Shown here in pieces: positions 6,176-15,714 of a stretch of 64,000 nt of DNA. Each line of letters opens with the position of its first letter. Position 1 is the first letter of the stretch. The notes below the pieces were generated by a model. It was not told the origin of the DNA. It worked only from the letters and a program-made list of their open reading frames with translations, and made no database searches. This DNA is from Neisseriaceae bacterium (GTDB taxonomy: Bacteria > Pseudomonadota > Gammaproteobacteria > Burkholderiales > Chromobacteriaceae), in assembly GCA_027489245.1 (NCBI GenBank), contig JAIYAC010000025.1:186001-250000 (forward strand), in the 5' to 3' direction. The position numbers and the translations under genes were made by a program.

Positions 6176-8968
6176 ATGCGCCTGACCCCGATCGCTCTGT
6201 CTTTGTTGTGCCTGCCTTTTTATGCGATGGCCGTGCCCTCGCTTACTGGCCAGTCTGGTTTGATGAATATGCCCGATGGGCGGGTAGAGGTGGATGGCCA
6301 GTATGGACTTGGATATGGCTACGACAGCCCTTACAGTACGCTGTGGACCAATCTGACTTTTCTACCTTATCTGCAGATGAATGGGCGGTTTGTCGGGATT
6401 CGAGGGACATCAGGTTTTAGCGGTAAATATCAAGATAGCTATGGCAGTTATAAAGATAAAATTATCGATTTAAAACTACGTTTGCTGGAAGAGGGGGCTT
6501 TAGTCCCCAGTATTGCGATAGGCAAAACAGATTTGTTTGGTACGGGTCTTTTTGCTGGGCAATATATTGCAGCCAGCAAGCAGTTTGGTCTCTTTGATAC
6601 GACGCTGGGTTATGGCTCTGGCCGTATTAAAGGGGCATTCGGTGGTGTTCGCTGGTTGTTGCCTTATGGCGACGGCGGCTGGGCGCTGCTGGCCGAATAC
6701 GATGCCAATAATTACCAGAAAGATTTTCGTGCTAGCCAGACATTCGCCGGTAAACGGCAGAATGGCCCGGTCCTGGGTGTCAGCTACCGTTGGGGGTGGC
6801 TGGGGGCCGAGCTGGTAAGAAGCCGCACGCATAGCAGTATCAATACTTTTATTAGTGTTCCTTTTGGTGAGCGTGAATTTGTACCCAAGATCTACGAACC
6901 GGCAGCTTACCAAGCGGTGCGTACACGACCAGATGCACAGGCATGGCGCACCGATCCACAACACCGATTAGGTTTACTGGATGCTTTGCATAAGCAGGAT
7001 TACCGAGCGGTGTCGCTGGCTTATCAGAACGGGGTATTGCATCTTGATTTCACCAATACCCGTATCAGTGATATGGGACGTGCAGTGGGTCGTGCGGTGC
7101 GCACCGCGCTGTACTTCGCCCCGCTCGAAACCCGTGTCATCAAGCTGCGTGTTAACCGGCGTGATCTCGCTGTCGCTGATTACGAGTTTTTCAATTTGCC
7201 GGTGTTGACGGCCTACCTGAATGGCCAGGCAACACGTGAGCAATTGCGAGACGTCGCCTTGGTCAGCCATGCAGACCCAGACAAAAGCCGGGAAGATTTT
7301 GATGCGCTGTCGGCCGAACTGGATCAGGGAGTCGATCTTGGGTTGATTGCGAATGAGGACGGGCAAAGTATCCAGTTGAAAGGGCAGGATAAGCAACTGA
7401 ACCGCTTCAGTCTGGCACCCAAGCTGGTGATGCATTTCAATGACCCATCGGGCGCCTTGCGTTATGAGGTTAATGCGCAAGCTAGCGGGCAGTGGCGTAT
7501 CAGCCCGCGCAACTATCTGGATGGCGCCATCACATACAAGGTGTTCGAGAACGTTAGCAAGCTGGATAACCCGTCCAATAGCTTGTTGCCACATGTACGC
7601 ACGGATATCGCCGAGTATAAAAAAGGCAATCCGTTACGTTTGGGGCAACTGACATACACGCATTTATTCCAGCCGGCACAGCGGCTATACGGCAAAGTAT
7701 CGGCGGGTATGTTTGAAGAGATGTTTGGCGGGGTAGCCGGGCAACTGGTCTACTTTCCCCCCGCATCACGCTGGATAGGTGAGCTGACCGCCGAGGCTGT
7801 ACAGCAGCGCGATTATCAGGGCTGGTTCGGGCGTAAGGATTACAAAACCGTCACAGCTTTGGCCTCATTGCATTACAAGCTGCCTGCCGGTATCACGTTG
7901 ACTGGGCGGGCTGGACGTTTTCTGGCCAAGGATAGCGGCGTGCGGATGGAAGTGAAACGACGCTTTAATAGTGGTATCGAGGCGGGTGCCTGGTACACCT
8001 ATACGGATGGTAAAGATATTACGTCTCCGGGTTCGCCGAGCAGTCCTTATCATGACAAGGGCCTGTTCATGAGTATCCCGCTTAACAGCATGCTGGCCAT
8101 AGATTCACAGTCGACCGTAAACATGTCGATCTCGCCGTGGACGCGTGATGTGGGCCAGCAAGTCGAGGTGCCGCATAACCTGGTGCGTGAAATGGCGGAG
8201 GCAGAGCGACAGTTGGCCGTAGGCGATGCACTGGGGCGGCTGGGCGAGCGTGATGACGAGCCGTTGACGGGTGATTTGCCCGATCCGGCATGGTGGCCGA
8301 GTGCTTCAGGGGTGCGTATGCGGCTGGATGACAGCTTGGCTGCATTGCCGGAAGCGGGTACGGTAGCGGTGGCTACTGCCTTGGGTGTCTCTGCAGTCGC
8401 TGTGGCCAGTACGCGTGACAAGGCTGTCTACAAGCAGCTTGCAAAGCATGGTGACAATCAGGTGGTAAAAGCCTGGGATTCTGCCGCGCGGGCTGCACCT
8501 TTGCTGGCAGTAGGCGCTGCCGGAGCGGCCATGACTCTGGCTGATGACCCTGTGCTGGTCAATACCGGCATCATCAGCTTACAATCCGCGGCGGTGGCGG
8601 GTGGTACGTCCATATTGGGTAAGCGGCTGGTAAACCGAGCTCGCCCGGGTGAGTCTGGTTCGCATGCATGGCAGCAGTCCACTAGCGGGGACCGCAGTTT
8701 TCCGTCCAATCATGCTGCGGTAACCATGGCTGCCATCACACCATTTGCCGAAGAGTACAAATTGCCCTGGCTGTATGTGGCTGGTGGCATGGCTTCTGCG
8801 GGCCGGGTTGCAAAAGGAAAGCACTGGCTTTCTGACGTTGTTGCGGGTGGATTGCTTGGTTACGGTGCTGGTTATACCCTGTGGAAAGGCCAGCGTAACA
8901 CTGTCTTGGCACCATCAGTGTCCATAGCGGACAAGGCCGTATCATTAAGTTTGACGCATCAATACTGA
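6176..8968 (+). CDS. YjbH-type outer-membrane polysaccharide protein fused to a PAP2 phosphatase
   Basis: A 930-residue protein with a signal peptide (MRLTPIALSLLCLPFYAMA). Residues about 20-700 correspond to the YjbH/GfcD/WbfB family of beta-rich outer-membrane proteins of exopolysaccharide loci (PSLTGQSGLMNMPDGR near the start, repeated aromatic beta strands). E. coli YjbH ends near 700 residues; here the chain goes on with a PAP2 acid phosphatase domain. All three PAP2 motifs are present with exact spacing: Lys816-x6-Arg823-Pro824, Pro843-Ser-Asn-His846, and Arg877-x5-His883-x3-Asp887. The fusion suggests a periplasmic phosphatase linked to export, perhaps recycling undecaprenyl pyrophosphate; this is inference. 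The start chosen gives the signal peptide; the longer upstream frame only reads through the repeat of the previous gene. Confidence 0.82.
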   Translation: MRLTPIALSLLCLPFYAMAVPSLTGQSGLMNMPDGRVEVDGQYGLGYGYDSPYSTLWTNLTFLPYLQMNGRFVGIRGTSGFSGKYQDSYGSYKDKIIDLKLRLLEEGALVPSIAIGKTDLFGTGLFAGQYIAASKQFGLFDTTLGYGSGRIKGAFGGVRWLLPYGDGGWALLAEYDANNYQKDFRASQTFAGKRQNGPVLGVSYRWGWLGAELVRSRTHSSINTFISVPFGEREFVPKIYEPAAYQAVRTRPDAQAWRTDPQHRLGLLDALHKQDYRAVSLAYQNGVLHLDFTNTRISDMGRAVGRAVRTALYFAPLETRVIKLRVNRRDLAVADYEFFNLPVLTAYLNGQATREQLRDVALVSHADPDKSREDFDALSAELDQGVDLGLIANEDGQSIQLKGQDKQLNRFSLAPKLVMHFNDPSGALRYEVNAQASGQWRISPRNYLDGAITYKVFENVSKLDNPSNSLLPHVRTDIAEYKKGNPLRLGQLTYTHLFQPAQRLYGKVSAGMFEEMFGGVAGQLVYFPPASRWIGELTAEAVQQRDYQGWFGRKDYKTVTALASLHYKLPAGITLTGRAGRFLAKDSGVRMEVKRRFNSGIEAGAWYTYTDGKDITSPGSPSSPYHDKGLFMSIPLNSMLAIDSQSTVNMSISPWTRDVGQQVEVPHNLVREMAEAERQLAVGDALGRLGERDDEPLTGDLPDPAWWPSASGVRMRLDDSLAALPEAGTVAVATALGVSAVAVASTRDKAVYKQLAKHGDNQVVKAWDSAARAAPLLAVGAAGAAMTLADDPVLVNTGIISLQSAAVAGGTSILGKRLVNRARPGESGSHAWQQSTSGDRSFPSNHAAVTMAAITPFAEEYKLPWLYVAGGMASAGRVAKGKHWLSDVVAGGLLGYGAGYTLWKGQRNTVLAPSVSIADKAVSLSLTHQY

Positions 8969-9011
8969 TCATGTTGGCCACGGCTCGATAAAACAAAACT
9001 GGTAGGACACA

Positions 9012-10853
9012 ATGAACAAGAATATTTGCTTGCTTGGTTTGATAGGGTTGGTGGCTACCGCACAGGCGGCCGATGACGTGGATGTTGCCCAAAAAGCGGG
9101 TGTTGCCGCCTTGCCAATGCTGGCTAACCCATCCGCCAAGCGTGACGGTATGACCGTTACCCAGGTAGTGGCGCCTGGGGCGGTGGCAGCAGTACTGCCG
9201 GAGTTCTCACGTTATGTGGCGGACAGTACGGGCGACCAGCTGTCATTATTTGGCGCGGCCTATTTTAGCCAGTCGCCTTCGACCTTTGCGCCACTGCAGA
9301 ATATGAATGTTCCCGACGATTACGTGATTGGTGCGGGGGACGAGTTGCAGATTCGCGGTTGGGGCATGGTCGATATCGACTTGGTCAGCAAGGTCGATAG
9401 AACGGGAGCGATTTATATTCCCAGAGTCGGTAATGTGAGTGTCGCCGGTGTCAAGTTCAAGGACCTGCAAGGCTATCTGAAAAAGTCCATCAGCAAGATT
9501 TTCACCAATTTTGAACTTAGCGTTTCTTTGGCCCAAACCCGAGCGATTCAGGTTTTTGTGACGGGTTTTGCCAGGCAGCCAGGCAGCTATCAGCTCAGTT
9601 CCCTGAGCAGTGTAGTGAATGCACTGTTTGCCGTTGGCGGGCCGGCTCCGGAAGGTACCATGCGTCGTGTAGAGATTAAGCGTGGCGGTAAAATCATCGC
9701 TACGTTTGACCTTTACGCCTTTATCTCGGAGGGGAGTAAAGCAGGTGATGTCGCGCTACAGGACGGCGATATCATCCATATCCCTGCTATGGGTAACCTC
9801 GTTGCCATTGCAGGGCTTGTGAAGCAACCTGCAATTTACGAAGTACTGCCGAACGAAAGCGTCGCTAGCCTGATTCGTCGCGCTGGGGGAGTGCAGCCCG
9901 TCGCCGAAACCAGCCGCCTGCAACTTGAAGTGGTCGAGAAGGGCTGGCTCAAACCGCTGGAAAACACCCCGGATTATGGCGGCCTGGCGGGCTTGTTGCA
10001 GTCCATGACTAAGCTGCCGCTGCGTCAGGGAGGGGTTTACCGGCTATCCAGTGTGGATGCGATAGCTTTGAGAGCTAACGCTAGCCAGCACTATGTCAAG
10101 GTTGATGGTGAGGTGTTTAATCCAGGCGTGTACAAGCTGAGCAAGGGCGAAACACTGCGAGAGCTGTTGTCGCGTATCGGCGGGGTGAGTGATGATGCTT
10201 ACCTGTATGGCATGGTATTTACCCGTTCTGGTATTCGCGACCAGCAACAGAAAGCCTTGTCTGAAGCGGTAGATCGTTTCGAGAAAGAGTCTGAAGCAGC
10301 GGCTGCATCCAAGTTGGCCGCCACCTCGCTGAGTGAGAATGCCCTGTCTATCCAGGCCGAGCTGGATCGCAACCGCAAGCGGGCACAGAGCATGCGTAAA
10401 GTGCAGGCTATTGGCAGGGTGGCGCTGGAGTTCAGCAGTTATAAACTCAAGCTTAAGGATGTGCCAGATTTGCCGCTGGAAAATGGTGATGCAGTCTATG
10501 TGCCGCGCCAGCCTGGTACCGTTAATGTCTTTGGTGCAGTGAATAATGCTACGGCGTTCATGTTTAAAGAGAATCGCCGCGTTAGCGACTATCTGCAACT
10601 TGCCGGTGGTGCTGGCAGGAACGCCGATACGGACGAGGTATATGTTTTGAGGGCTGATGGTACTGCGGTGAGTCGTACTGGTTTGGGCTGGTTCAGTTCC
10701 GTCAATGGTTACAAGATTTTCCCTGGTGACAGCATTATTGTGCCAGAGGCGATCGAACGTGGTGTCAGCACGACGCAAAGTCTGAAAGAGTGGACCAGCA
10801 TTCTTTACCAGTTTGGTTTGGGTGCAGCGGGTTTGAAAGTGCTTAAAGACTAA
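9012..10853 (+). CDS. Wza/GfcE-like polysaccharide export channel with SLBB domains
   Basis: A 613-residue outer-membrane polysaccharide exporter. It has a signal peptide ending ATAQA, but no lipobox cysteine, unlike classical Wza. A Poly_export domain starts near residue 100 (PDDYVIGAGDELQIRGWG), followed by several SLBB segments (for example VFVTGFARQPGSYQLS, VAIAGLVKQPAIYEVLP and VKVDGEVFNPGVYKL) that build the periplasmic rings. The extra length and the coiled stretch near residues 410-460 resemble the WbfF/GfcE group rather than 380-residue Wza. It follows the YjbH-like gene by 43 bp and precedes the chain-length regulator, forming one transport set. Confidence 0.88.
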   Translation: MNKNICLLGLIGLVATAQAADDVDVAQKAGVAALPMLANPSAKRDGMTVTQVVAPGAVAAVLPEFSRYVADSTGDQLSLFGAAYFSQSPSTFAPLQNMNVPDDYVIGAGDELQIRGWGMVDIDLVSKVDRTGAIYIPRVGNVSVAGVKFKDLQGYLKKSISKIFTNFELSVSLAQTRAIQVFVTGFARQPGSYQLSSLSSVVNALFAVGGPAPEGTMRRVEIKRGGKIIATFDLYAFISEGSKAGDVALQDGDIIHIPAMGNLVAIAGLVKQPAIYEVLPNESVASLIRRAGGVQPVAETSRLQLEVVEKGWLKPLENTPDYGGLAGLLQSMTKLPLRQGGVYRLSSVDAIALRANASQHYVKVDGEVFNPGVYKLSKGETLRELLSRIGGVSDDAYLYGMVFTRSGIRDQQQKALSEAVDRFEKESEAAAASKLAATSLSENALSIQAELDRNRKRAQSMRKVQAIGRVALEFSSYKLKLKDVPDLPLENGDAVYVPRQPGTVNVFGAVNNATAFMFKENRRVSDYLQLAGGAGRNADTDEVYVLRADGTAVSRTGLGWFSSVNGYKIFPGDSIIVPEAIERGVSTTQSLKEWTSILYQFGLGAAGLKVLKD

Positions 10854-10889
10854 TGCGTATCACTGTGCAAGTTAAATAACTGGACTGCC

Positions 10890-12029
10890 ATGAATAATAA
10901 TCAAGATGATGTGAAAGATCTGGGTAGCGAGATTGATCTGAAGGTGCTGATATTACAGCTGTGGCAAGGTCGGAAAATTATTTCCGTTTTCACCGTTGTT
11001 TGCGGTGCGATTGCATTGGCCAGTAGCTTGGCAATACGTCCTACTTATACTGCATCGGCCAGTATTCTGCCCCCACAGCAGCAGGCCAGTGGTTTGTCTG
11101 CCGCGCTGGGGTCTTTGGGCGCCATGGCTGGCGTAGCTACCGGCGGTGCCTTGAAAAACCCGAATGACCTGTATGTGGCGATGATGAAAAGCCAGACTGT
11201 ATCGGACAGATTGATCAGGCAGTTTGATCTGCAGGCACGATATGAGCAGGAGAAGTTGTCTTCGACTCGCAAAATGCTGGAATCTGCAGTGGTGATCACG
11301 TCTGCCAAGTCTGGGCTTATCGAGATCGATGTCGATGATCATGACCCACAGTTTGCGGCCAACTTGGCGAATGCTTACGTCGCCGAGCTCAAGCGGCTTA
11401 ACCAACGTCTGGCCGTAACCGATGCAGCCAAGCGTCGTGTGTTTTTTGAAAAGCAGCTGCAAGATGTCAAGCAGAGTCTGGCTAAGGCTGAGCTGGGTCT
11501 CGAAGCACTGCAAAAGAAAACGGGGCTGGTACTTCCCGAGGGCCAGGTAGGCATAGTCCTGAAGACGGTTGCAGAGCTCAAAGCGAAAATTTCGGCAAAA
11601 GAAGTTGAAATTGTTGCCATGCGTAGCTTTGCTACCGACAAGAATCCGGACTTTGTCCGTGCTCAGGAAACACTGGAAGCAATGAAACAGCAGTTGGCGG
11701 CGCTGGATGATAATGGTGGCGACGGCAGTCTGTCGGTGGGTGCCAAAAGTCTGCCGCAAGATGGCCTGGCGTATATTCGTGCTGTGCGAGACGTTAAATA
11801 CAACGAAGCGCTGCTGGAGTTGATGGCTAAGCAGTACGAATTTGCAAGGGTAGAAGAGGGGCGTGATAGTTCCATGATTCAGGTGCTGGATGTGGCGACC
11901 GCGCCAGACCAAAAATCCAAGCCAAAGCGTTCGTTGATTGTGGTTGCTGGTGTGTTGCTGGGCTTGATGTTGGGTGTGTTGACCGTGTTTGTCCGGCCAT
12001 ATGTAGCCAAGCTTCGTGTCGCCCAGTAA
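10890..12029 (+). CDS. Wzz-type chain-length determinant protein
   Basis: A 379-residue inner-membrane protein of the PCP/Wzz family that sets polymer length of surface polysaccharide. One membrane helix lies near residues 30-50 (ISVFTVVCGAIALASSLAI), followed by a periplasmic domain with long coiled helices (residues 150-290), and a second helix lies near residues 347-370 (SLIVVAGVLLGLMLGVLTVFV) preceded by a Pro-Lys motif (APDQKSKPKRS). There is no C-terminal tyrosine kinase, so it belongs to the kinase-free class. Placed between the export channel and the initiating transferase. Confidence 0.87.
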   Translation: MNNNQDDVKDLGSEIDLKVLILQLWQGRKIISVFTVVCGAIALASSLAIRPTYTASASILPPQQQASGLSAALGSLGAMAGVATGGALKNPNDLYVAMMKSQTVSDRLIRQFDLQARYEQEKLSSTRKMLESAVVITSAKSGLIEIDVDDHDPQFAANLANAYVAELKRLNQRLAVTDAAKRRVFFEKQLQDVKQSLAKAELGLEALQKKTGLVLPEGQVGIVLKTVAELKAKISAKEVEIVAMRSFATDKNPDFVRAQETLEAMKQQLAALDDNGGDGSLSVGAKSLPQDGLAYIRAVRDVKYNEALLELMAKQYEFARVEEGRDSSMIQVLDVATAPDQKSKPKRSLIVVAGVLLGLMLGVLTVFVRPYVAKLRVAQ

Positions 12030-12115
12030 GGGCTGTATATGGCAAGCTAGCGTAGCAACGCTACTTTGCCGCGATGCAGATCCGTTTTTCGCCTGGACTT
12101 TCTGATTGTAAGTTA

Positions 12116-13246
12116 ATGGAAATCTACTTGTTTTTTTCAAGTCTTGTGTGCTCGCTTGTGGTGGCGATGTTGATCATCCGCTATCAGCATTTGCATGCGC
12201 GTTTCTCGCTGGATCACGATCTGGCGGGGGTGCAGAAATTCCATGTCACGCCAACACCCCGTATAGGTGGCGTACCAGTGTTCAGTGGTTTTGTTGCGGG
12301 TGCATTGATTTATGGCTGGCAGTCGGATTTTGCGGAGATCGGCTTGTTGCTTGTTGCATCGCTACCCGTATTTTTGGCTGGCTTGCTTGAAGACCTGACT
12401 AAGCGTGTCAGCCCCATGGTGCGTTTGCTGGCGGCATTTTTGTCGGCGGGCCTGGGGGTTGTCTTACTCAATGCCGTGCTGGTACGTTTGGGTCTGCCTC
12501 TGGTAGATGGCGTATTGTCTGCCTATCCAGTGCTAGCGGTGTTTGTGACTGTGTTTGCCGTGGGCGGTGTGTGCCATTCGGTAAACATCATCGACGGCTA
12601 CAATGGTCTGATGGGTGGGGTTAGTGTCCTGGCATCTCTGGCTTTCGCGTATGTTGCCTACCAGCTGGGAGATATGTTGCTGTTTTCGGTGTCGCTGTCT
12701 TTGGTTGCGGCTTTGCTGGGTTTTCTTGTGTGGAATTTTCCGCGTGGCCTGATTTTTGCGGGTGATGCGGGTGCGTATTTTGTTGGCTTTATGTTGGCAG
12801 AGCTGGCTGTGTTGTTGGTGGCTCGCCACCCGCAGACGCTATCCCCATGGTTTCCGCTACTGGTGTTGATCTATCCGATTTTCGAGACGGTTTTCACCAT
12901 TCTGCGTCGGCGCCAGCGCAAGATGGCGGCCGGTCTGCCGGATAGCATGCATTTTCACCAGGTTGTGTACAAGCGCCTGGTGCGCTGGATGATCGGTAGG
13001 CGGAATGCTAAGCATTTGCTTAAACGTAATAGTATGACTGCCCCTTACTTATGGGCCATGGCGCTGCTCACCGTTTCTCCCGCGATGCTGTTTTGGCAGC
13101 ATGAATGGGTACTGCAGCTTTTCTGCGTTCTGTTTATTGCTACTTATGTCTGGTTATATCGGCGTATCGTACGGTTTCGTTCTCCGCGCTGGCTGGTTTA
13201 TCGTAGGGTTGCGAAAGAAAAAGCCCCGTTACCGCAGTACGACTAA
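12116..13246 (+). CDS. WecA/MraY-type polyprenyl-phosphate sugar-1-P transferase
   Basis: A multi-spanning membrane enzyme (about 376 residues) that would start polysaccharide synthesis by moving a sugar-1-phosphate, usually GlcNAc-1-P, to undecaprenyl phosphate. Family motifs are visible: TPRIGGVPVFSG in the first loop, the catalytic HSVNIIDGYNGLMGG, FAGDAGAYFVGF, and the HFHQ histidines of the fifth cytoplasmic loop. An in-frame ATG at 12074 would add 14 residues; I prefer the later ATG because it begins right at the first membrane helix, but neither has a strong ribosome binding site. The gene is the last of the lower-GC operon. Confidence 0.85.
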   Translation: MEIYLFFSSLVCSLVVAMLIIRYQHLHARFSLDHDLAGVQKFHVTPTPRIGGVPVFSGFVAGALIYGWQSDFAEIGLLLVASLPVFLAGLLEDLTKRVSPMVRLLAAFLSAGLGVVLLNAVLVRLGLPLVDGVLSAYPVLAVFVTVFAVGGVCHSVNIIDGYNGLMGGVSVLASLAFAYVAYQLGDMLLFSVSLSLVAALLGFLVWNFPRGLIFAGDAGAYFVGFMLAELAVLLVARHPQTLSPWFPLLVLIYPIFETVFTILRRRQRKMAAGLPDSMHFHQVVYKRLVRWMIGRRNAKHLLKRNSMTAPYLWAMALLTVSPAMLFWQHEWVLQLFCVLFIATYVWLYRRIVRFRSPRWLVYRRVAKEKAPLPQYD

Positions 13247-13263
13247 TTCATTTTTTGTCGTAA

Positions 13264-13298
13264 CAATAAAAAAGCCGCCATGGGCGGCTTTTTTATTG
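13264..13298. terminator. Bidirectional terminator
   Basis: A perfect 16-bp stem (CAATAAAAAAGCCGCC and its complement) with loop ATG, rich in A on the left arm and T on the right, so it can stop transcription from both convergent genes on either side. Confidence 0.9.
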
Positions 13299-13304
13299 CG
13301 GTTG

Positions 13305-14609
13305 TTACGCTTTAACAATGTTGGCCGTGGGGCTCAGGTATTTGCCCCGGCTATCCACCACCAGCTGGGCGTGTTGGCGAATCATGTCATAGTCGAACTT
13401 GTCATGATCGGTAGCCAGCAATACACAATCGTATGCGGCCAGGGTGTCTACCGATAGCGTTACGCTGCTCAGCTCGAAATGGTGCTCGCGCATTTTGGGG
13501 AACACAGGTACGTGCGGGTCGCTGTAGCTGATCTCTGCACCCAGGTCGCGTAGTTTTTCCATCAGGAACACAGACGGACTTTCGCGCATGTCGTCGACGT
13601 TCTTCTTGTAGGCGATGCCCAGTACCAGGATCTTACTGCCGTTGATGGCTTTTTTGCGTTCGTTCAGCGCCGAGGCAATCTTGCTTACCACATAGTCTGG
13701 CATGGACGAATTGACTTCGCCTGCCAGCTCGATAAAGCGAGTATGCACGCCGTATTCGCGGGCTTTCCAGGTCAGGTAAAACGGATCAATCGGAATGCAG
13801 TGGCCACCCAGGCCCGGGCCGGGGTAGTAGGGTACAAAGCCGAAGGGCTTGGTGGCGGCAGCGCGAATGACTTCGTGAATATCGATACCCATCTTGTCGG
13901 CCACGATCTTCATTTCGTTCACCAGACCGATGTTGACCGCGCGATGGATGTTTTCCAGCAGTTTGGTCATCTCGGCGGCGCGGGTGCTAGATACCGGCAC
14001 TACTTTATCGATCACTGCACCGTACAGCGCTACGCCGATTTCCTGGCACGCCTCGGTAATGCCGCCGCATACTTTGGGAATGGTGCGGGTAGTGAAGTTC
14101 GGGTTGCCCGGGTCTTCGCGTTCTGGCGAGAACACCAGGAAGGCGTCTTGGCCTACCTTGAAACCACGCGATTCGATGCGCGGCAGCAGCTCTTCGTCGG
14201 TGGTGCCAGGGTAGGTGGTGGATTCCAGCGAAACCAGGTGACCGGCGCGCAGGTGGGGTACCAGGCTGTCGATGGTATTCAGGACAAAAGACAGATCCGG
14301 TTCGCGGTATTTGTTTAGCGGGGTGGGTACGCACAGGATCAGCGCATCTGCCTCTGGTGCGCGGCTGAAGTCGGTGGTGGCTTCAAAACCGGCAGCACGG
14401 GCGCTGGCGATACTGTCGGCGCTGATGTGTTCGATATAGCTTTTGCCAGCGTGCAGGGCGTCGACTTTGCTCTGGTCGATATCAAAGCCCAGTACCTTGT
14501 AGCCGACTTCGGCAAAGCGCAGCATCAACGGCAGGCCAACGTAGCCCAGACCGACAATGCCAATGACGGCAGATTTGTCTGCAATGCGGTTCAGAAACGC
14601 GTTTTTCAC
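13305..14609 (-). CDS. UDP-N-acetylhexosamine 6-dehydrogenase (WbpA-like)
   Basis: A 434-residue NAD-dependent UDP-sugar dehydrogenase that oxidises C6 twice to give a UDP-N-acetylhexosaminuronic acid for surface polysaccharide. The NAD motif [12 protein letters not shown] is near residue 16; the central signature [13 protein letters not shown] holds the catalytic Cys271; and the C-terminal UDP-binding domain contains [15 protein letters not shown]. Size matches Pseudomonas WbpA (436). I chose the GTG start preceded by GGAAGA eight bases upstream; the longer frame to 14729 has no family similarity at its N-terminus. Substrate (UDP-GlcNAc or ManNAc) is not determined. Confidence 0.85.
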   Translation of the reverse strand: MKNAFLNRIADKSAVIGIVGLGYVGLPLMLRFAEVGYKVLGFDIDQSKVDALHAGKSYIEHISADSIASARAAGFEATTDFSRAPEADALILCVPTPLNKYREPDLSFVLNTIDSLVPHLRAGHLVSLESTTYPGTTDEELLPRIESRGFKVGQDAFLVFSPEREDPGNPNFTTRTIPKVCGGITEACQEIGVALYGAVIDKVVPVSSTRAAEMTKLLENIHRAVNIGLVNEMKIVADKMGIDIHEVIRAAATKPFGFVPYYPGPGLGGHCIPIDPFYLTWKAREYGVHTRFIELAGEVNSSMPDYVVSKIASALNERKKAINGSKILVLGIAYKKNVDDMRESPSVFLMEKLRDLGAEISYSDPHVPVFPKMREHHFELSSVTLSVDTLAAYDCVLLATDHDKFDYDMIRQHAQLVVDSRGKYLSPTANIVKA

Positions 14610-14728
14610 AAAGTGTCTTCCATTAATCAATAAGCGGCGCTGCAGGGTGGGGCTGCCGCGAATGGCAGGTATTTTACGCCAAAACACGCAGCACAGCAGG
14701 CTGTGCTTGTAGCGGCCTGTATAAAGCA

Positions 14729-14763
14729 AAAAGCCCTGCCGGCCGTGTGGCGGGCAGGGCTTT
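14729..14763 (-). terminator. Terminator of the parvulin gene
   Basis: An 11-bp stem (GGCAGGGCTTT with its complement) followed, on the minus strand, by a T5 run; it lies 13 bases after the stop of the downstream-reading PpiC-type gene. Confidence 0.8.
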
Positions 14764-14775
14764 CATCAGGCTGAC

Positions 14776-15510
14776 TTACAGTGCAGGCATGCTGAAGCCC
14801 TGAATGTCGGCGGCTTTTACCAGCGAGCTCAGGTATTCGTGCATGGCCTGGCGGCCGGCCATTTCGTTCAGGTACTGCTGCAGGCGCGGGAACACGTCGG
14901 CAAACGCCAGCTGGCCGCCTTCTGCGCGCTGTTTTACCTGGATGATGTGGTAGCCAAACTGGGTTTCTACCAGGTTCGGGGTGATTTGGCCGGCTTCGGT
15001 GCTGAAGACGGCTTGTTCGAATTCCGGCACCATCTGGCCGCGGCCAAACTGGCCCAGATCGCCACCTTGCTTGCCGCTAGGGCAGGTGGAGTGCTCGGCT
15101 GCCAGGGCGGCAAAGCTGTCCGGGTTGGCTTGTACTTGCTCCAGCACGCCTTGTGCTTTGGCTTTGGCCAGCGATGCGGCCAACTCGTCGCCCTGGCCCA
15201 GCGGGAACAGGATGTGGCTGGCTACAGCGCTTTCGCCCTGTTTGAAGTATTGCGGGTTGGCGTCGTAGTACGCCTGGCAGGCGGCTTCGTCTGCCGGGGT
15301 GAAGCTCAGCTCCTGGTCCAGCAGGGCGCCGATGGCCTGGCCTTCGTTGGCCGTGTCAAAACCACTCTCGCTGGCTTTTTGCAGCAGCAGCTGGTGCAGT
15401 ACCAGCTGTTGAACGGCGGCGTCGCGCGGGCTGGCGGTGTCTTCGTGGTTTGCCTGCTCGGCCTGCACCATGGCTTCGGTGATTTCTACGCCGTTTACGG
15501 TAATGGACAT
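14776..15510 (-). CDS. Parvulin-type peptidyl-prolyl isomerase (PpiC family)
   Basis: A 244-residue protein with an N-terminal helical region (residues 1-110) and a rotamase domain from about residue 125 to 220: ASHILFPLG, the FAALAAEHSTCPSGKQGGDLG block, and FGYHIIQV, all signatures of parvulins. The start ATG is preceded by AGGAAA. No signal peptide is visible (MSITVNGVEITEAM), so it is either cytoplasmic or exported by other means; nitrogen-fixation-type parvulins (NifM-like) are likewise cytoplasmic. It probably aids folding; no specific client is suggested by neighbours. Confidence 0.87.
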   Translation of the reverse strand: MSITVNGVEITEAMVQAEQANHEDTASPRDAAVQQLVLHQLLLQKASESGFDTANEGQAIGALLDQELSFTPADEAACQAYYDANPQYFKQGESAVASHILFPLGQGDELAASLAKAKAQGVLEQVQANPDSFAALAAEHSTCPSGKQGGDLGQFGRGQMVPEFEQAVFSTEAGQITPNLVETQFGYHIIQVKQRAEGGQLAFADVFPRLQQYLNEMAGRQAMHEYLSSLVKAADIQGFSMPAL

Positions 15511-15714
15511 GTCGGTTTCCTGTGGAGAGTTGGTCTTTTGCTGCCGGCTATCTGGCGCAATAGGGCAGTGTATGAGGGCAGTTTCCGTAATATCAATAGC
15601 CGGATTATGGATTTGTGTGCGAAAAACCTGCTGCGCCCGCAGAGGGGCAGACGCCATCGCCCGGCTGCGGTACAGTGCCGGCTGTTTGTCACTTTGCCAG
15701 GTGTCCAGGCTGCC

